Positions 8,892-17,246 of a stretch of DNA of 64,000 bases are shown piece by piece. The position numbers and the translations under genes were made by a program. Positions within the stretch are counted from its first letter, which is position 1; each line of letters begins with the position of its first letter. This DNA comes from Azohydromonas australica DSM 1124 (GTDB lineage Bacteria > Pseudomonadota > Gammaproteobacteria > Burkholderiales > Burkholderiaceae_C). The notes under the pieces were generated by a model that worked only from the letters and a program-made list of their open reading frames with translations, ran no database searches and was not told the DNA's origin. The stretch lies in assembly GCF_000430725.1 (NCBI RefSeq), contig NZ_KE387213.1, forward strand, positions 130,132 to 194,131, read 5' to 3'.

Positions 8892-10145
8892 TCACGCCGT
8901 CCCCAGCGGTCCCAGCACCTCTTCAACACCCTCCAGCACCGCCCCCGCCAGCGCGCGCCCGTGCGCCCGCAGCACCCGCCCGTCCGCCCCCAGCGCCGCG
9001 GCCAGTCCCTGGGCCACCTCCCCCACCGCCACGCACCCCGGCAGCCCCGGCAGCTCCCAGGTCTCCACGTAGGCCCGGTGCTTGGCCGCGCCGGTGCCGG
9101 ATTGCGGCGGCAGCAGGTTCAGCCGCGGCCGGCCGAAGGCGGTGGCGACGATGCGCCCGTGCAGGCTGCTGCCGCAGTAGCCCGCGCTGCCGGCCAGCAG
9201 CGCGCAGACGTCCCACAGGTGCACCGACGCCATCACCGCCGCCGGCGCGCGTTGCCGCGCCGCCAGGCGCCGCAGCACCGCCGCGTCGTCGTGCCAGGGC
9301 GCGGTGCCGGCTTGGAACAGCACCAGCCCCAGGCCGCGCTCCCGCGCCACGGCGTCCAGCTGCGGCGCCAGCGCGTCCAGCGTCGCGTCGTCGCCGAACT
9401 CGGCCGCGAGCTGCAGTGCGAGGTAGCCGCCGGCGAAGCGCTCGTGCAGCGCCGCCACCTCGCCCCGCGCCGCGTGGCGGCGGACCGACGCGCCGAAGAA
9501 GCGCGCCACCAGCGCCGCCGGATCGGGCAGCAGCAGCGAGGCCACGCCGGCATCGCGCAGCAGCGCCTGCGTCGCCGCGTCGCGCACCGCCACGCCCTGC
9601 ATCGCGCGCAGCTTGGCGAGAACTTCCAGCCGCATCCGCCGCGGGCAGCACTCCAGCCCGGCACCGCCCAGGCCCAGCGCCAGCACGGGCGCGAAACGCG
9701 GCGCCAGCACGCGCGGCAGCAGGTAGGGCGCGTGGTCGTCCAGCCCCAGGAAGCCGCGCGTCCAGCGCCGGCGCGCCAGCGGCCTCGGCGCGAGGTAGGC
9801 GATGGCCGCGTCCGCCGCGTCGGGCGGCAGCAGCATCGCCGCGGCCTGCCAGGCGCTGCAGGTGAGAAGCTGTCCGCCCACGTGCAGCAGCGCCGCGGGT
9901 TCTCCTGGCGGCGGCGCCCCGGCCAGCGCCCGGACCCGCGGGCCGCCACTGGCGCGCAGGTCGCGCACCGCCAGGCCGGCGAACACGGCCGGCCGCCCGC
10001 GCAGCAGCCGCGCCGCCACCCGCGCCAGCAGCAGGTCGCCGAAGTTGTGGCGGTCATAGGCGCCCAGCAGCACCACGGGCGCGCCCGGGACGGCGGGACC
10101 GCCGCGGGGCGAGGGGCCCGGTGCCAAGGGGGATTCCGTGCTCAT
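8892..10145 (-). CDS. Polysaccharide pyruvyl transferase family protein
   Basis: The protein has 417 residues from the ATG at 10145; the signature that follows (VVLLGAYDRHNFGDLLLARV, about residues 25-44) is the N-terminal phosphate/nucleotide loop of the CsaB/PssM-type pyruvyl transferases. The second family signature is YCGSSLHGRIVATAFGRP near residue 345. Family members transfer pyruvate from phosphoenolpyruvate to sugars of exopolysaccharide or cell-wall polymers. No glycosyltransferases or polymer-export genes are nearby, so this is a stray copy whose polymer is unknown. The gene is convergent with the metallo-hydrolase and divergent from the SYLF lipoprotein gene. Confidence 0.85.
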   Translation of the reverse strand: MSTESPLAPGPSPRGGPAVPGAPVVLLGAYDRHNFGDLLLARVAARLLRGRPAVFAGLAVRDLRASGGPRVRALAGAPPPGEPAALLHVGGQLLTCSAWQAAAMLLPPDAADAAIAYLAPRPLARRRWTRGFLGLDDHAPYLLPRVLAPRFAPVLALGLGGAGLECCPRRMRLEVLAKLRAMQGVAVRDAATQALLRDAGVASLLLPDPAALVARFFGASVRRHAARGEVAALHERFAGGYLALQLAAEFGDDATLDALAPQLDAVARERGLGLVLFQAGTAPWHDDAAVLRRLAARQRAPAAVMASVHLWDVCALLAGSAGYCGSSLHGRIVATAFGRPRLNLLPPQSGTGAAKHRAYVETWELPGLPGCVAVGEVAQGLAAALGADGRVLRAHGRALAGAVLEGVEEVLGPLGTA

Positions 10146-10304
10146 GCCTGCGTGGCCGCCGTGGGCCTGCAAGGTGGCGGAAAGGTCATGGGCAATCTTC
10201 TTGCCCTGAACGGGGCGCCTGGACAGGCGCCGCAGCGTTGCGCGCGCCGTGCCGTGCCGGGCGGGGCCGGTGCCATCGCCGGCGCTAACGCAAGAGGATC
10301 CGAG

Positions 10305-10946
10305 ATGAAAAACCACAACCTCCACCACCTGCTTTCGGGCACCGACACCACCCCCCTGCCGCAGGCCGCGCGCCGCGGCGTGCTGGGCGCCCTGGCCGCG
10401 GTGCCGCTGCTGCTGGCCGCGGGCTGCACCGTGACACGCGGCGGCGGCAGCAGCGACGACAAGTCCCCCGTGGCGCGGCGCCGCGAGATCGACAGCGCGG
10501 CCGACGACACGCTCTCGCGGCTGCGCGAGCAGGTGCGCGGCTCCGGCGAGCTGATGGCCAAGTCGCGCGGCATGCTGGTCTTCCCGCGCATCCTGGCCGC
10601 CGGCCTGGTGGTGGGCGGCGAGTACGGCGAGGGCGTGCTGCGCGCGGGCGGACGCTCGCAGGGCTACTACCGCGCCGCCAGCGGCTCCTTCGGCTTCCAG
10701 GCCGGGGCGCAGTCCAAGGCGGTGGTGATCCTGTTCCTCACGGACGAGGCGCTGGCCAAGTTCCGCGACAGCAACGGCTGGACCGCCGGTGTGGACGCCT
10801 CGGTGGCGCTGGCCAAGATGGGCGCCAACGGCGAGGTGGACACCGCCTCCGTCCGCAACGACGTCGTCGCCTTCGCGATGACCAACGCGGGGCTCATGTA
10901 CAACCTGACCATCGAGGGGACGAAGATCGCGCGGATGGACCTGTGA
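10305..10946 (+). CDS. SYLF-domain (Ysc84-like) lipoprotein
   Basis: The 213-residue protein has a twin-arginine-containing leader (QAARRGVLGALAAVPLLLAA) ending in a lipobox, LLAAGC, so it is probably a lipoprotein anchored at the outer face of a membrane. The SYLF/Ysc84 lipid-binding domain follows: MLVFPRILAAGLVVGGEYGE, GYYRAASGSFGFQAGAQSKA and the C-terminal MTNAGLMYNLTIEGTKI. Family members bind phosphoinositides or other lipids in eukaryotes; the bacterial role is unclear (stress or envelope). Start ATG 10305 follows AAGAGGAT. A hairpin just after the stop separates it from the convergent MerR gene. Confidence 0.9.
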   Translation: MKNHNLHHLLSGTDTTPLPQAARRGVLGALAAVPLLLAAGCTVTRGGGSSDDKSPVARRREIDSAADDTLSRLREQVRGSGELMAKSRGMLVFPRILAAGLVVGGEYGEGVLRAGGRSQGYYRAASGSFGFQAGAQSKAVVILFLTDEALAKFRDSNGWTAGVDASVALAKMGANGEVDTASVRNDVVAFAMTNAGLMYNLTIEGTKIARMDL

Positions 10947-10957
10947 AGCCGGGATGA

Positions 10958-10977
10958 GGGGCCGGCGCGGCGGCCCC
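10958..10977. terminator. Hairpin between convergent SYLF and merR genes
   Basis: A GGGGCCG / CGGCCCC stem with a six-base loop sits exactly in the 33-bp gap between the two stops. It lacks a proper T-run, so termination is an inference from position and symmetry. Confidence 0.45.
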
Positions 10978-10979
10978 CT

Positions 10980-12170
10980 TCACTCCCCGCCCCCCGGCAG
11001 CACCAGCCCCTCCTGCACCGCCAGCCGCTCCAGCGCCTGCTCGAACAGCGCTCGCGCCGTGCCCGCGACCTGGCCCAGGTAGCCGTGCAGCGCGGCGTCG
11101 GCCGGGGAGCGGTGGGCGCACTCGGCGCTGTAGCTCTCGAAGCTGGAGAGCTGCATCAGCAGCTCGGCCACGTGGCGCGGGCATTCGCAGCTGATGGTGG
11201 TGGACAGCGCGGCGAAGTCCGCCAGCGCCGCGTCGTCCCAGCGCCGCGGCGCCACCACCAGCGGCAGCTCCAGCGGGCTGCACGAGGACTGCAGCCACGA
11301 CCCCAGCGCCCGGTCGTCCTGCGGCGCGCGCAGCAGCGCCATGCCTGCGGACTCGAAGGCCGCGCACAGCGTGCTGGTGGCGAAGCCGTAGAGCACGTGC
11401 ACCCGCTGCGCGCCGCTGGCGCGTGCCGCGCCGCGCAGCAGCGGCAGGTCCTGCGGGCGCAGCGAGGCGCACTGCACCAGCAGCGCCTCGGCCGGTGCGC
11501 GTGGCGCCATCCGCGCCAGCTCCTCCAGCGTCTCGCACACCGCCACCACGTCCAGCGGCCGGCCGAGCCGGCTGCGCACCACCGGGCGCTCCAGCCGGTG
11601 CGCCAGCATCGGGCCCATCACCAGCACCCGCCAGGGCAACACCGAGGCGGCCTGGTCCACCGGCGCCGGGAGCGCCGCGCGGGATTCGCCGCCGGAGAAC
11701 GCCACCCCGTCCAGGGTCGCCTCCGCATCCTTCGCGGACGCACCGCCCGGTGCCGCGCCGCCCCCCGCCGCCGGCTCGGCAGGCGCGCCTGCGCCGGCCG
11801 CCGCGGCACGCTCCTTGGCCGCCGGCAGGCCCACGGCGTCCTGGTGCGGCGCGGCCAGCACGCCGGCGTGGGTGGCGGCCACCTGGCGCAGCGCGTCCAG
11901 GTCCAGCGCGGCCAGCGAGCCGATGGCGTGTCCCAGCGCGGTGAGCTGGCGCAGCAGCGACAGCCGCTTCACGTCTGCCGCCGAGTACAGCCGGTGCCCG
12001 GCGGCCGAGGTGGCCGGCGAGGCCACGTTGTAGCGGCGCTCCCAAATGCGCAGCGTCGCCACCGGCATGCGCAGCATCCGCGCCACCGCGCCGCTGCGGT
12101 AGCGCGGCAGCGCGTCTTCCTCACCCGCCCCGGTGAGCGCCGGGGAACCCGCGTCGTTCTGCTCGACCAT
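10980..12170 (-). CDS. MerR-family regulator of the CarA/LitR type (B12-like C-terminal domain, ligand motif incomplete)
   Basis: The protein has 396 residues. Residues about 23-90 form the MerR winged helix with the LitR/CarA-type signature ATLRIWERRYNVASPATS and GHRLYSAADVKRL. After a long Ala/Gly/Pro linker (about 130-190) comes a Rossmann-like domain (PWRVLVMGPMLAHRLERPVV, then LDVVAVCETLEELARM) where cobalamin-binding relatives have DxHxxG. Here a histidine is in place but the Asp and Gly are not, so B12 binding is doubtful. Family members repress light- or stress-induced genes next to them. It is divergent from the FAD oxidoreductase-DUF2256 pair, and the gap contains direct repeats expected of its operator. 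Autoregulation and control of the neighbours are inferred. Confidence 0.87.
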   Translation of the reverse strand: MVEQNDAGSPALTGAGEEDALPRYRSGAVARMLRMPVATLRIWERRYNVASPATSAAGHRLYSAADVKRLSLLRQLTALGHAIGSLAALDLDALRQVAATHAGVLAAPHQDAVGLPAAKERAAAAGAGAPAEPAAGGGAAPGGASAKDAEATLDGVAFSGGESRAALPAPVDQAASVLPWRVLVMGPMLAHRLERPVVRSRLGRPLDVVAVCETLEELARMAPRAPAEALLVQCASLRPQDLPLLRGAARASGAQRVHVLYGFATSTLCAAFESAGMALLRAPQDDRALGSWLQSSCSPLELPLVVAPRRWDDAALADFAALSTTISCECPRHVAELLMQLSSFESYSAECAHRSPADAALHGYLGQVAGTARALFEQALERLAVQEGLVLPGGGE

Positions 12171-12185
12171 GAGGCACCTTTCTTA

Positions 12186-12261
12186 TTGAATCGTTGTTGA
12201 ATCGGATTATGAGCACTGCATCGTCAGCTATTGCAGTAGTCGAATCGTATTTGAAGCGTCA
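12186..12261. promoter_or_regulatory. Probable MerR operator: two pairs of direct repeats with 11-bp period
   Basis: TTGAATCG occurs at 12186-12193 and again 11 bp on at 12197-12204; TCGAATCG at 12240-12247 and TTGAAGCG at 12251-12258 form a second pair with the same 11-bp period and orientation. The pairs start 54 bp apart, about five helical turns. All lie in the 108-bp divergent gap between the merR gene and the FAD oxidoreductase. From family knowledge, CarA/CarH/LitR regulators use tandem direct repeats of about 11 bp rather than the usual MerR palindrome, so this spacing fits. Confidence 0.6.
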
Positions 12262-12278
12262 ATGAGTACAGTATCTCC

Positions 12279-13325
12279 ATGTTCTCCTCAATCGTCCTTT
12301 CCGGCCGCCCGCCGCGGGTCGCGGTGGTGGGTGCCGGCCTGTCCGGCATCGCCTGCGCGCGGCGCCTGAGCGAGGCGGGCTGCGCGGTGTTCCTGTTCGA
12401 CAAGGCGCGCGGCGTGGGCGGGCGCATGGCGACGCGGCGCGCGCAGTGGATCGACCCCGACGGCGCGGTGCACCGCGCCACCTTCGACCACGGCACCCCG
12501 GCCTTCAGCGCGCGCTCGGCGGCGTTCAGGGCCTTCATCGATGAGGCCGTCGAGGACGGCGTCCTGGCGCGCTGGGAGCCCGTGATGGCGCCCGGCAGTC
12601 ACCAGAACCTCGACGGTCTCGCCCTTTGGGTGTCCACGCCGGACATGCCGGCGCTGTGCCGCCGGCTGGCCGCGGGCCTGCCGCAGACGCTCTCGCGCCC
12701 GGTGGACGAGATCGCGCGCGACGGCCAGGGCGGCTGGCGGCTGCTGGCCCAGGGCGAATTGCTGGGCGACGGCGCCTTCGACGCCGTGGTGCTGGCCATG
12801 CCGCCGGCACAGGCCGCGGCGCTGCTGGCGCCCTACCGCGAGGACTGGGCGCGCCAGGCGCGCGCGGTGCCGATGCAGCCCTGCTGGACGCTCATGGCCG
12901 CCGAACCCGGCGAGCCCCCGCCCTGGGACGCCGCCTGGCCGCAGCGCGGGCCGCTGGCGTGGGTGGTGCGCCAGGACGCCCGGCCCGGGCGCCCGGCCGG
13001 CGGCGGCATGAACCACTGGGTGGCGCACGCCACCGCGGCATGGAGCGCGACCTTCCTGGAAAGCGCTGCCGACACGGTGCAGGCGCTGCTGCAGGACGCG
13101 CTGGCCGAGGCGCTGGGCCGCCGCCCGCGCTGGGCCCACGCCGCCGTGCACCGCTGGCGCTACGCCCTGGCGCCGCGCAGCGAGGGCGCCCGCCAGCCCT
13201 GCTGGTGGGACCCGGCGCTGAGCCTGGGCGTGTGCGGCGACTTCCTCGGCGGGGCCGGCGTGGAAGGTGCCTGGCTCTCGGGCCGCGCCCTGGCGGCGGC
13301 CATCGCGCCGGGCGCCACGGCCTGA
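12279..13325 (+). CDS. Renalase-like FAD-dependent oxidoreductase
   Basis: The 348-residue protein starts at ATG 12279. The dinucleotide-binding motif RVAVVGAGLSGIACARRLSE (about residues 13-32), followed by FLFDKARGVGGRMATRR, is typical of the renalase-like/COG3380 branch of the amine-oxidase superfamily. The C-terminal FAD-contacting motif appears as LSLGVCGDFLGGAGVEGAWL. Substrate unknown; relatives include oxidases of dihydronicotinamide isomers and many uncharacterised flavoproteins often found beside photolyase or light-responsive genes. It is followed after 3 bp by the DUF2256 gene, so both are probably one operon facing the MerR regulator. Confidence 0.88.
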   Translation: MFSSIVLSGRPPRVAVVGAGLSGIACARRLSEAGCAVFLFDKARGVGGRMATRRAQWIDPDGAVHRATFDHGTPAFSARSAAFRAFIDEAVEDGVLARWEPVMAPGSHQNLDGLALWVSTPDMPALCRRLAAGLPQTLSRPVDEIARDGQGGWRLLAQGELLGDGAFDAVVLAMPPAQAAALLAPYREDWARQARAVPMQPCWTLMAAEPGEPPPWDAAWPQRGPLAWVVRQDARPGRPAGGGMNHWVAHATAAWSATFLESAADTVQALLQDALAEALGRRPRWAHAAVHRWRYALAPRSEGARQPCWWDPALSLGVCGDFLGGAGVEGAWLSGRALAAAIAPGATA

Positions 13326-13328
13326 GCC

Positions 13329-13502
13329 ATGGACGTGCCGCGCGGCTTCAAGGGCAACAAGCAGGCGCTGCCGCGCAAGCCCTGCGCCGCCTGCGGGCGC
13401 GAGATGAGCTGGCGCCGGCGCTGGGCGCGCACCTGGGACGAGGTGCGCTACTGCTCGGAGCGCTGCCGGCAGCAGCGCGCAGGCGGCCATGGCCCGGGCT
13501 GA
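13329..13502 (+). CDS. DUF2256 small zinc-ribbon-like protein (57 aa)
   Basis: Starting at ATG 13329, three bases after the preceding stop, a 57-residue basic protein is encoded. It carries the DUF2256 pattern: GNKQALPRKPCAACGREMSW, then a Trp-rich stretch (RRRWARTWDEVRYC) and a second cysteine pair in YCSERC. The four cysteines (CxxC and CxxxC) suggest a small zinc-binding module. From general knowledge DUF2256 genes are commonly coupled to cryptochrome/photolyase-related and flavoprotein genes; the molecular role is unknown. Here it closes the FAD oxidoreductase operon. Confidence 0.85.
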   Translation: MDVPRGFKGNKQALPRKPCAACGREMSWRRRWARTWDEVRYCSERCRQQRAGGHGPG

Positions 13503-13840
13503 GGCGGCCCCGGGGCCTGTGGCCGGCAGGTGTTGCGGAACCACACGGCCCGGGACGGCATCCACCCAGGCAGGCGCGGGTTGCGCACCCCCTGCCTGCG
13601 CGCCCGCGAAGGCGGGCATCCACGAACGCCGGGGCGGCGTCTTCGCCGGTGCATCGGAGACGGACCGCGATACGGCACGTGCTCCAGCGGCACGCGTGGG
13701 TGCCCGCCTTCGCGGGCGTTTCTTCAGGCCCCTCCGGTCACGCCCCGGGCCCTTCCCTCGCCTTTTTCCAGGGATGCCGCTTGCCCTGCGGTGAGTGAAC
13801 GAAGACTTCCCAACGCTCTGCAGCGAATTGGAGTACCGCG
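13503..13840. other. Intergenic region rich in inverted repeats
   Basis: The 338 bp between the DUF2256 and SDR genes hold no credible gene. A CAGGCA...TGCCTG inverted pair lies around 13567-13598, and the large palindromic element at 13602-13717 follows. The promoter of the SDR gene is presumably near 13740-13830. Confidence 0.55.
13602..13717. repeat. Inverted pair of GCGAAGGCGGG-type palindromic repeats
   Basis: The 23-bp left arm (13602-13624) and right arm (13695-13717) are reverse complements with a single mismatch, 70 bp apart. Each arm is itself a small hairpin, GCCCGC-GAAG-GCGGGC. The core CCCGCGAAGGCGGG followed by ATCCA belongs to the dispersed repeats seen in many Comamonadaceae, Xanthomonas and Neisseria intergenic regions. 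Related copies lie at 21207-21450. Confidence 0.8.
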
Positions 13841-14614
13841 ATGAGCATGACGACGGACCTGCTGCCCCCCGATGGAACGCCGCAGGTGGCACTGGTGACG
13901 GGAGCGCGCGGCGGCATCGGCCGCGCGGTGGTGGCGCAGCTGCGCGCGCAGGGCCACCGCGTGGCGGCCGTCGGGCGCGACGCCCACAAGCTGGCCGAGG
14001 TACAGGCGCACGCCCACATTGCCGCAGACACGACCACGCCCGAAGGCGCCGCCGCGGCGGTGGCCGAGTGCTGGAGCACGCTGGGCGGCGCGCCCACGCT
14101 GCTGGCGCACTGCGTGGGCAGCACGCTCATCGCCCCGCTGCACCGCAGCGAGCCGCCGCAGATGCGCGAGCTGCTGCGCGTGAACCTGGAGAGCGCGCTG
14201 TTCGTGCTGCAGGCCTGGATCGACCCGCTGCGCGGCGCGGGGCGGCCGGGCGCGGCGGTGCTGGTGTCCAGCGTGGTGGCGCGCGTGGGCGTGGCCAACC
14301 ACGAGGCCATCGCCGCGGCCAAGGGCGGCGTGGAGGCGCTGGTGCGCGGCGCCGCCGCGACCTACGCGCCGCTGGGGCTGCGCATCAACGCCGTGGCGCC
14401 GGGCATGACGGCCACGCCGCTGACGGCCAGGCTGCTGGGCATGCCGGCGCAGTACGAGGGCGCGGCGCGGCAGGCGCCGCTGGGCGGTGTGCAGAGCGCC
14501 GAGGAGGTGGCCGAGGCCATCTGCTGGCTGCTGTCCTCGCGCGCGGCCCGGGTGACGGGACAGGTGCTGCCGGTGGACGGCGGCTTCACGGCGGTGCGCC
14601 CGCTGGTGAAGTAA
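13841..14614 (+). CDS. SDR-family protein lacking the catalytic tyrosine
   Basis: The 257-residue protein has the SDR cofactor loop VALVTGARGGIGRAVVAQL (about residues 18-36) and the LRVNLESALFVLQ and PVDGGF landmarks. In the active-site helix the sequence reads VANHEAIAAAKGGVEALV: the lysine of YxxxK is present but the tyrosine position is isoleucine. The serine before it (VLVSSVVAR) is kept. A classical oxidoreductase mechanism is therefore uncertain; an altered catalytic residue or a non-enzymatic or binding role is possible. It stands alone, downstream of the repeat-rich gap and upstream of a CAP-domain lipoprotein gene. Confidence 0.88.
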   Translation: MSMTTDLLPPDGTPQVALVTGARGGIGRAVVAQLRAQGHRVAAVGRDAHKLAEVQAHAHIAADTTTPEGAAAAVAECWSTLGGAPTLLAHCVGSTLIAPLHRSEPPQMRELLRVNLESALFVLQAWIDPLRGAGRPGAAVLVSSVVARVGVANHEAIAAAKGGVEALVRGAAATYAPLGLRINAVAPGMTATPLTARLLGMPAQYEGAARQAPLGGVQSAEEVAEAICWLLSSRAARVTGQVLPVDGGFTAVRPLVK

Positions 14615-14750
14615 GCCCGCCAGGGCCCCGACAATGCCCCGCGGCACGCATGCGCCTGCATGCGCGCGGCGATCATGTGCCGGGGCGCCAGGCCCCGACG
14701 CCCTCCCGTGCCGCCCGCGGCCGCCTCATCCACCCTTCCAGGACCTGCCG

Positions 14751-15749
14751 ATGCTGCCCACCCCGCGCCCGACTCGCCGTTTCCACTTGGCCGCCTGTGC
14801 GCTGGCCGCCGCACTGCTTGCCGCCTGTGGCGGTGGCGGCGGCAGTGACGGCGGCTCGGTGCTGCCGGACGTGCAGCCGCAGCCCGTCAACCCGAGCGTG
14901 CCGGCGGCCAGCTACACCGACGCGTCGCAGCTGGCGCTGTACCAGCAGCTCAACACCGTGCGGCTGGGAGCCGGCGCCGGCGCGGCGCGGCAGGACGTGC
15001 GCCTGGACCGGTCGGCGGCCAAGCACCTGGACTACCTGCGCATCAACGGCGTGGCGGCCGGCCATGGTGAGCAGCCCGGGCTGCAGGGCTACACCGGCAG
15101 CACGCCCGGCGCGCGGGTCACGGCGGCCGGCTACGCCTGGAGCATCGTCAGCGAGGACTTGGCCTGGGGCACCGCCTTCACGCCGCTGCAGTGCCTGGAC
15201 CTGCTGCTGTCCAGCGTCTACCACCTGGCGAGCCTGATGGGAGAGCAGGTGGACATGGGCGTGGCCTACGGTCCGGCGGGCGGCGTCAACGGCTGCGTCT
15301 TCAATTTCGGCGTGCCTTTGGGTGGCGCGGCGCAGCTGCCGGCCTCCGGCGTGGTGAAGGCCTATCCCTACCCCGGCCAGCGCGCCGTGGCCACCACCTT
15401 CGTGCCCGCCACCGAGTCACCCAACCCCATGCCCGACGTGGGCAGCCGCAGCGTGGGACAGCCGGTGTTCGTCTCCATGCGCGCGCTGGGCGCCAGCGAC
15501 GGTGCGGGCTACACGGTGAGCGCGTTCACGCTGCGCGACGCCGCGGGCACCGCGGTGGCGGCGCGGCTGATCGCCAACGCCACCAGCGGCCCGGGCGTGA
15601 CGGCCGACCCGGTGCGGCAGCTGCGCGCCGGCGAGGTGTTCCTGGTGCCGCTGTCGCCGCTGGCCCCGGGCAGCACCTACACGGCCAGCTTCTCCGGCCG
15701 CAACGGCAGCGTGCCGTACGCGGCGACGTGGCAGTTCACGACGCGGTGA
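14751..15749 (+). CDS. CAP-domain (SCP/PR-1-like) lipoprotein
   Basis: The 332-residue product begins at ATG 14751 with a lipoprotein signal peptide (RRFHLAACALAAALLAAC followed by a run of glycines). A CAP/SCP core is recognisable: QLALYQQLNTVRLGAGAGAA, VRLDRSAAKHLDYLRINGV, a GHGEQPG turn and WSIVSEDLAWG, with LLLSSVYHLASLM. A C-terminal beta-rich region from about residue 215 (GSRSVGQPVFVSMRAL to TWQFTTR) looks Ig-like or Big-like. Bacterial CAP lipoproteins are surface or periplasmic proteins of mostly unknown function. The stop is followed by a short hairpin and then the convergent patatin gene. Confidence 0.85.
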   Translation: MLPTPRPTRRFHLAACALAAALLAACGGGGGSDGGSVLPDVQPQPVNPSVPAASYTDASQLALYQQLNTVRLGAGAGAARQDVRLDRSAAKHLDYLRINGVAAGHGEQPGLQGYTGSTPGARVTAAGYAWSIVSEDLAWGTAFTPLQCLDLLLSSVYHLASLMGEQVDMGVAYGPAGGVNGCVFNFGVPLGGAAQLPASGVVKAYPYPGQRAVATTFVPATESPNPMPDVGSRSVGQPVFVSMRALGASDGAGYTVSAFTLRDAAGTAVAARLIANATSGPGVTADPVRQLRAGEVFLVPLSPLAPGSTYTASFSGRNGSVPYAATWQFTTR

Positions 15750-15755
15750 GCGAAG

Positions 15756-15773
15756 GCCCGGCGGCAGCCGGGC
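15756..15773. terminator. Hairpin between convergent CAP-lipoprotein and patatin genes
   Basis: A seven-base-pair GCCCGGC / GCCGGGC stem with a GGCA loop fills the 24-bp gap between the two stop codons. There is no T-run, so its role as a terminator rests on position. Confidence 0.4.
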
Positions 15774-17036
15774 TCACGCCCCCATTGCCTTGCGGTGCTC
15801 CAGGAACTCCAGCGCCGCCTCGCGCCCCAGCGCGTCGAGCTCGGACAGGAACAGCGGGCTGCGCAGCAGCTTGGTGGCGTAGTCCAGCAGTTGCGTGTGC
15901 ACGCGCGGGGTCTGGTACTTGACCTCGCGCCAGTCCCCTTCGGGCGCGCCCGGGTGCTCCGGCACGTCGGACCAGCCGTCCAGCGCGATGCCCCAGAGCT
16001 GCACCTTCTTGTAGCGGTCGCGCCCGGCGGCGGACAGGGCGCCGCTGTCGTGCATGGCGTTGACGCGGCGGATGAAGCGCTTCTCCTGCTCCAGCGACAG
16101 GTTGCCGGCCAGCTCGTTGCGGCGGTCGGCGATCTCGGTGGGGCGCGTGGGCGGCTCGATGGCGATGCGCCCCGCCCCGTTGCGCCGCGCCACGGGGTTG
16201 ATGCGCACGATCCAGATCTCGTCGGGCTTGGCCTCGCGATCACTGAAGCCCAGGAAGTCGCTGATGGGCGGGTTCTGCGACAGCAGCCCGTCCCAGTAGT
16301 AGGCCGCGGCGGGCTCGGCGCTGTCCTCGGGCGCCGTGCCCTGGGCGTGGCGCGCCGCCTTCATGGGCGTGGCGATGCCCACGGAAGGGAACAGGTCCGG
16401 CAGCGCGGTGGAGGCCACCACCTGGTCCAGCAGCGGCGGGTGGGCGGGCGTGCCGATGAAGGGCTCGAACACGCCCTGGTTGACGTTGGCCGCGCCGATG
16501 AGCAGCACGGGGAAGTTCACCGGCGCCTTGTGCAGCGACTTCAGCCGCGCGCGGTGCAGGCCGCCCGCGGCCTCGGCCAGCGGCTGCAGGAAGGCAAGGT
16601 CGCCGGCGGCCTCCTCGATCTGCGCGCGCATGTGGGCCTGGATGGCGCGCGTGGCGGCGCTGGGCGTGGAGGCCGAGGCCAGCGCGGGCATGGCGCTCTC
16701 CATGCTGGCCATGCCGACCACGGCGAGGTTGGTGAGCAAGTCGTAGGGGAAGCGGCCGAAGAGCTGCGCGGCGTTGTTCTTCCAGAAGCGCTCCACCGCC
16801 AGCGGCTCGTCATCGGCGAAGCGGCGGCCCTGGCGGATGCGCAGCAGGTCCAGCCAGGCGAGGTAGGCGCTGACGGCGCCGCCGGAGGTGCCGCTCAGGC
16901 CCACGACCTCGTGGCCGTCGAGCACCAGGCGCTGTTGCGCATCGACGTGCACGCGGCGCAGCAGCGCGGCCAGCACGCCGCCGGTGAACGCGCAGTGCGA
17001 GCCCCCGCCCTGGCAGGCGATGGCGATCTTTTTCAT
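15774..17036 (-). CDS. Patatin-like phospholipase family protein
   Basis: The 420-residue protein starts at ATG 17036, directly before the oxyanion-loop motif IAIACQGGGSHCAFTGGVL. The nucleophile elbow is GLSGTSGGAVSAYLAW (serine near residue 50), and the dyad aspartate lies in AAAYYWDGLLSQNPP near residue 250. The charged C-terminal half (AIEPPTRPTEIADRRNEL, LEQEKRFIRRVNAM) is as in bacterial patatins related to RssA/YchK-type or larger variants. It probably hydrolyses acyl chains of phospholipids or other lipids. No signal peptide is apparent, so it is likely cytoplasmic or membrane-peripheral. It stands upstream of nothing on its own strand; the CsgG operon lies behind it in the same direction. 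Confidence 0.92.
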   Translation of the reverse strand: MKKIAIACQGGGSHCAFTGGVLAALLRRVHVDAQQRLVLDGHEVVGLSGTSGGAVSAYLAWLDLLRIRQGRRFADDEPLAVERFWKNNAAQLFGRFPYDLLTNLAVVGMASMESAMPALASASTPSAATRAIQAHMRAQIEEAAGDLAFLQPLAEAAGGLHRARLKSLHKAPVNFPVLLIGAANVNQGVFEPFIGTPAHPPLLDQVVASTALPDLFPSVGIATPMKAARHAQGTAPEDSAEPAAAYYWDGLLSQNPPISDFLGFSDREAKPDEIWIVRINPVARRNGAGRIAIEPPTRPTEIADRRNELAGNLSLEQEKRFIRRVNAMHDSGALSAAGRDRYKKVQLWGIALDGWSDVPEHPGAPEGDWREVKYQTPRVHTQLLDYATKLLRSPLFLSELDALGREAALEFLEHRKAMGA

Positions 17037-17246
17037 GGGGGGCCCCCTTCGACGACGTCCCGGAACGCGGGCCTGCCGCAGCGGCGCCGCACCGGGTGTC
17101 CCGCCCGGCGGGGCGGATTTTCGGCCGGCGCGGCGGCCCGGCAGGCCGGGTGCGCCCATGGCGCGCCCGGGAAGGCGCGCGGGGCGTGAAATCTGCACTC
17201 GGGCCGGGCCGTGCGATGCACCGCGACAGCGAGTGCCGGCGCCGCG

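Noticed and set aside
12288..13892. Long minus-strand frame antisense to the FAD oxidoreductase
   Set aside because: No recognisable domain; the plus strand has a clear FAD motif, a DUF2256 gene and a convincing operon.
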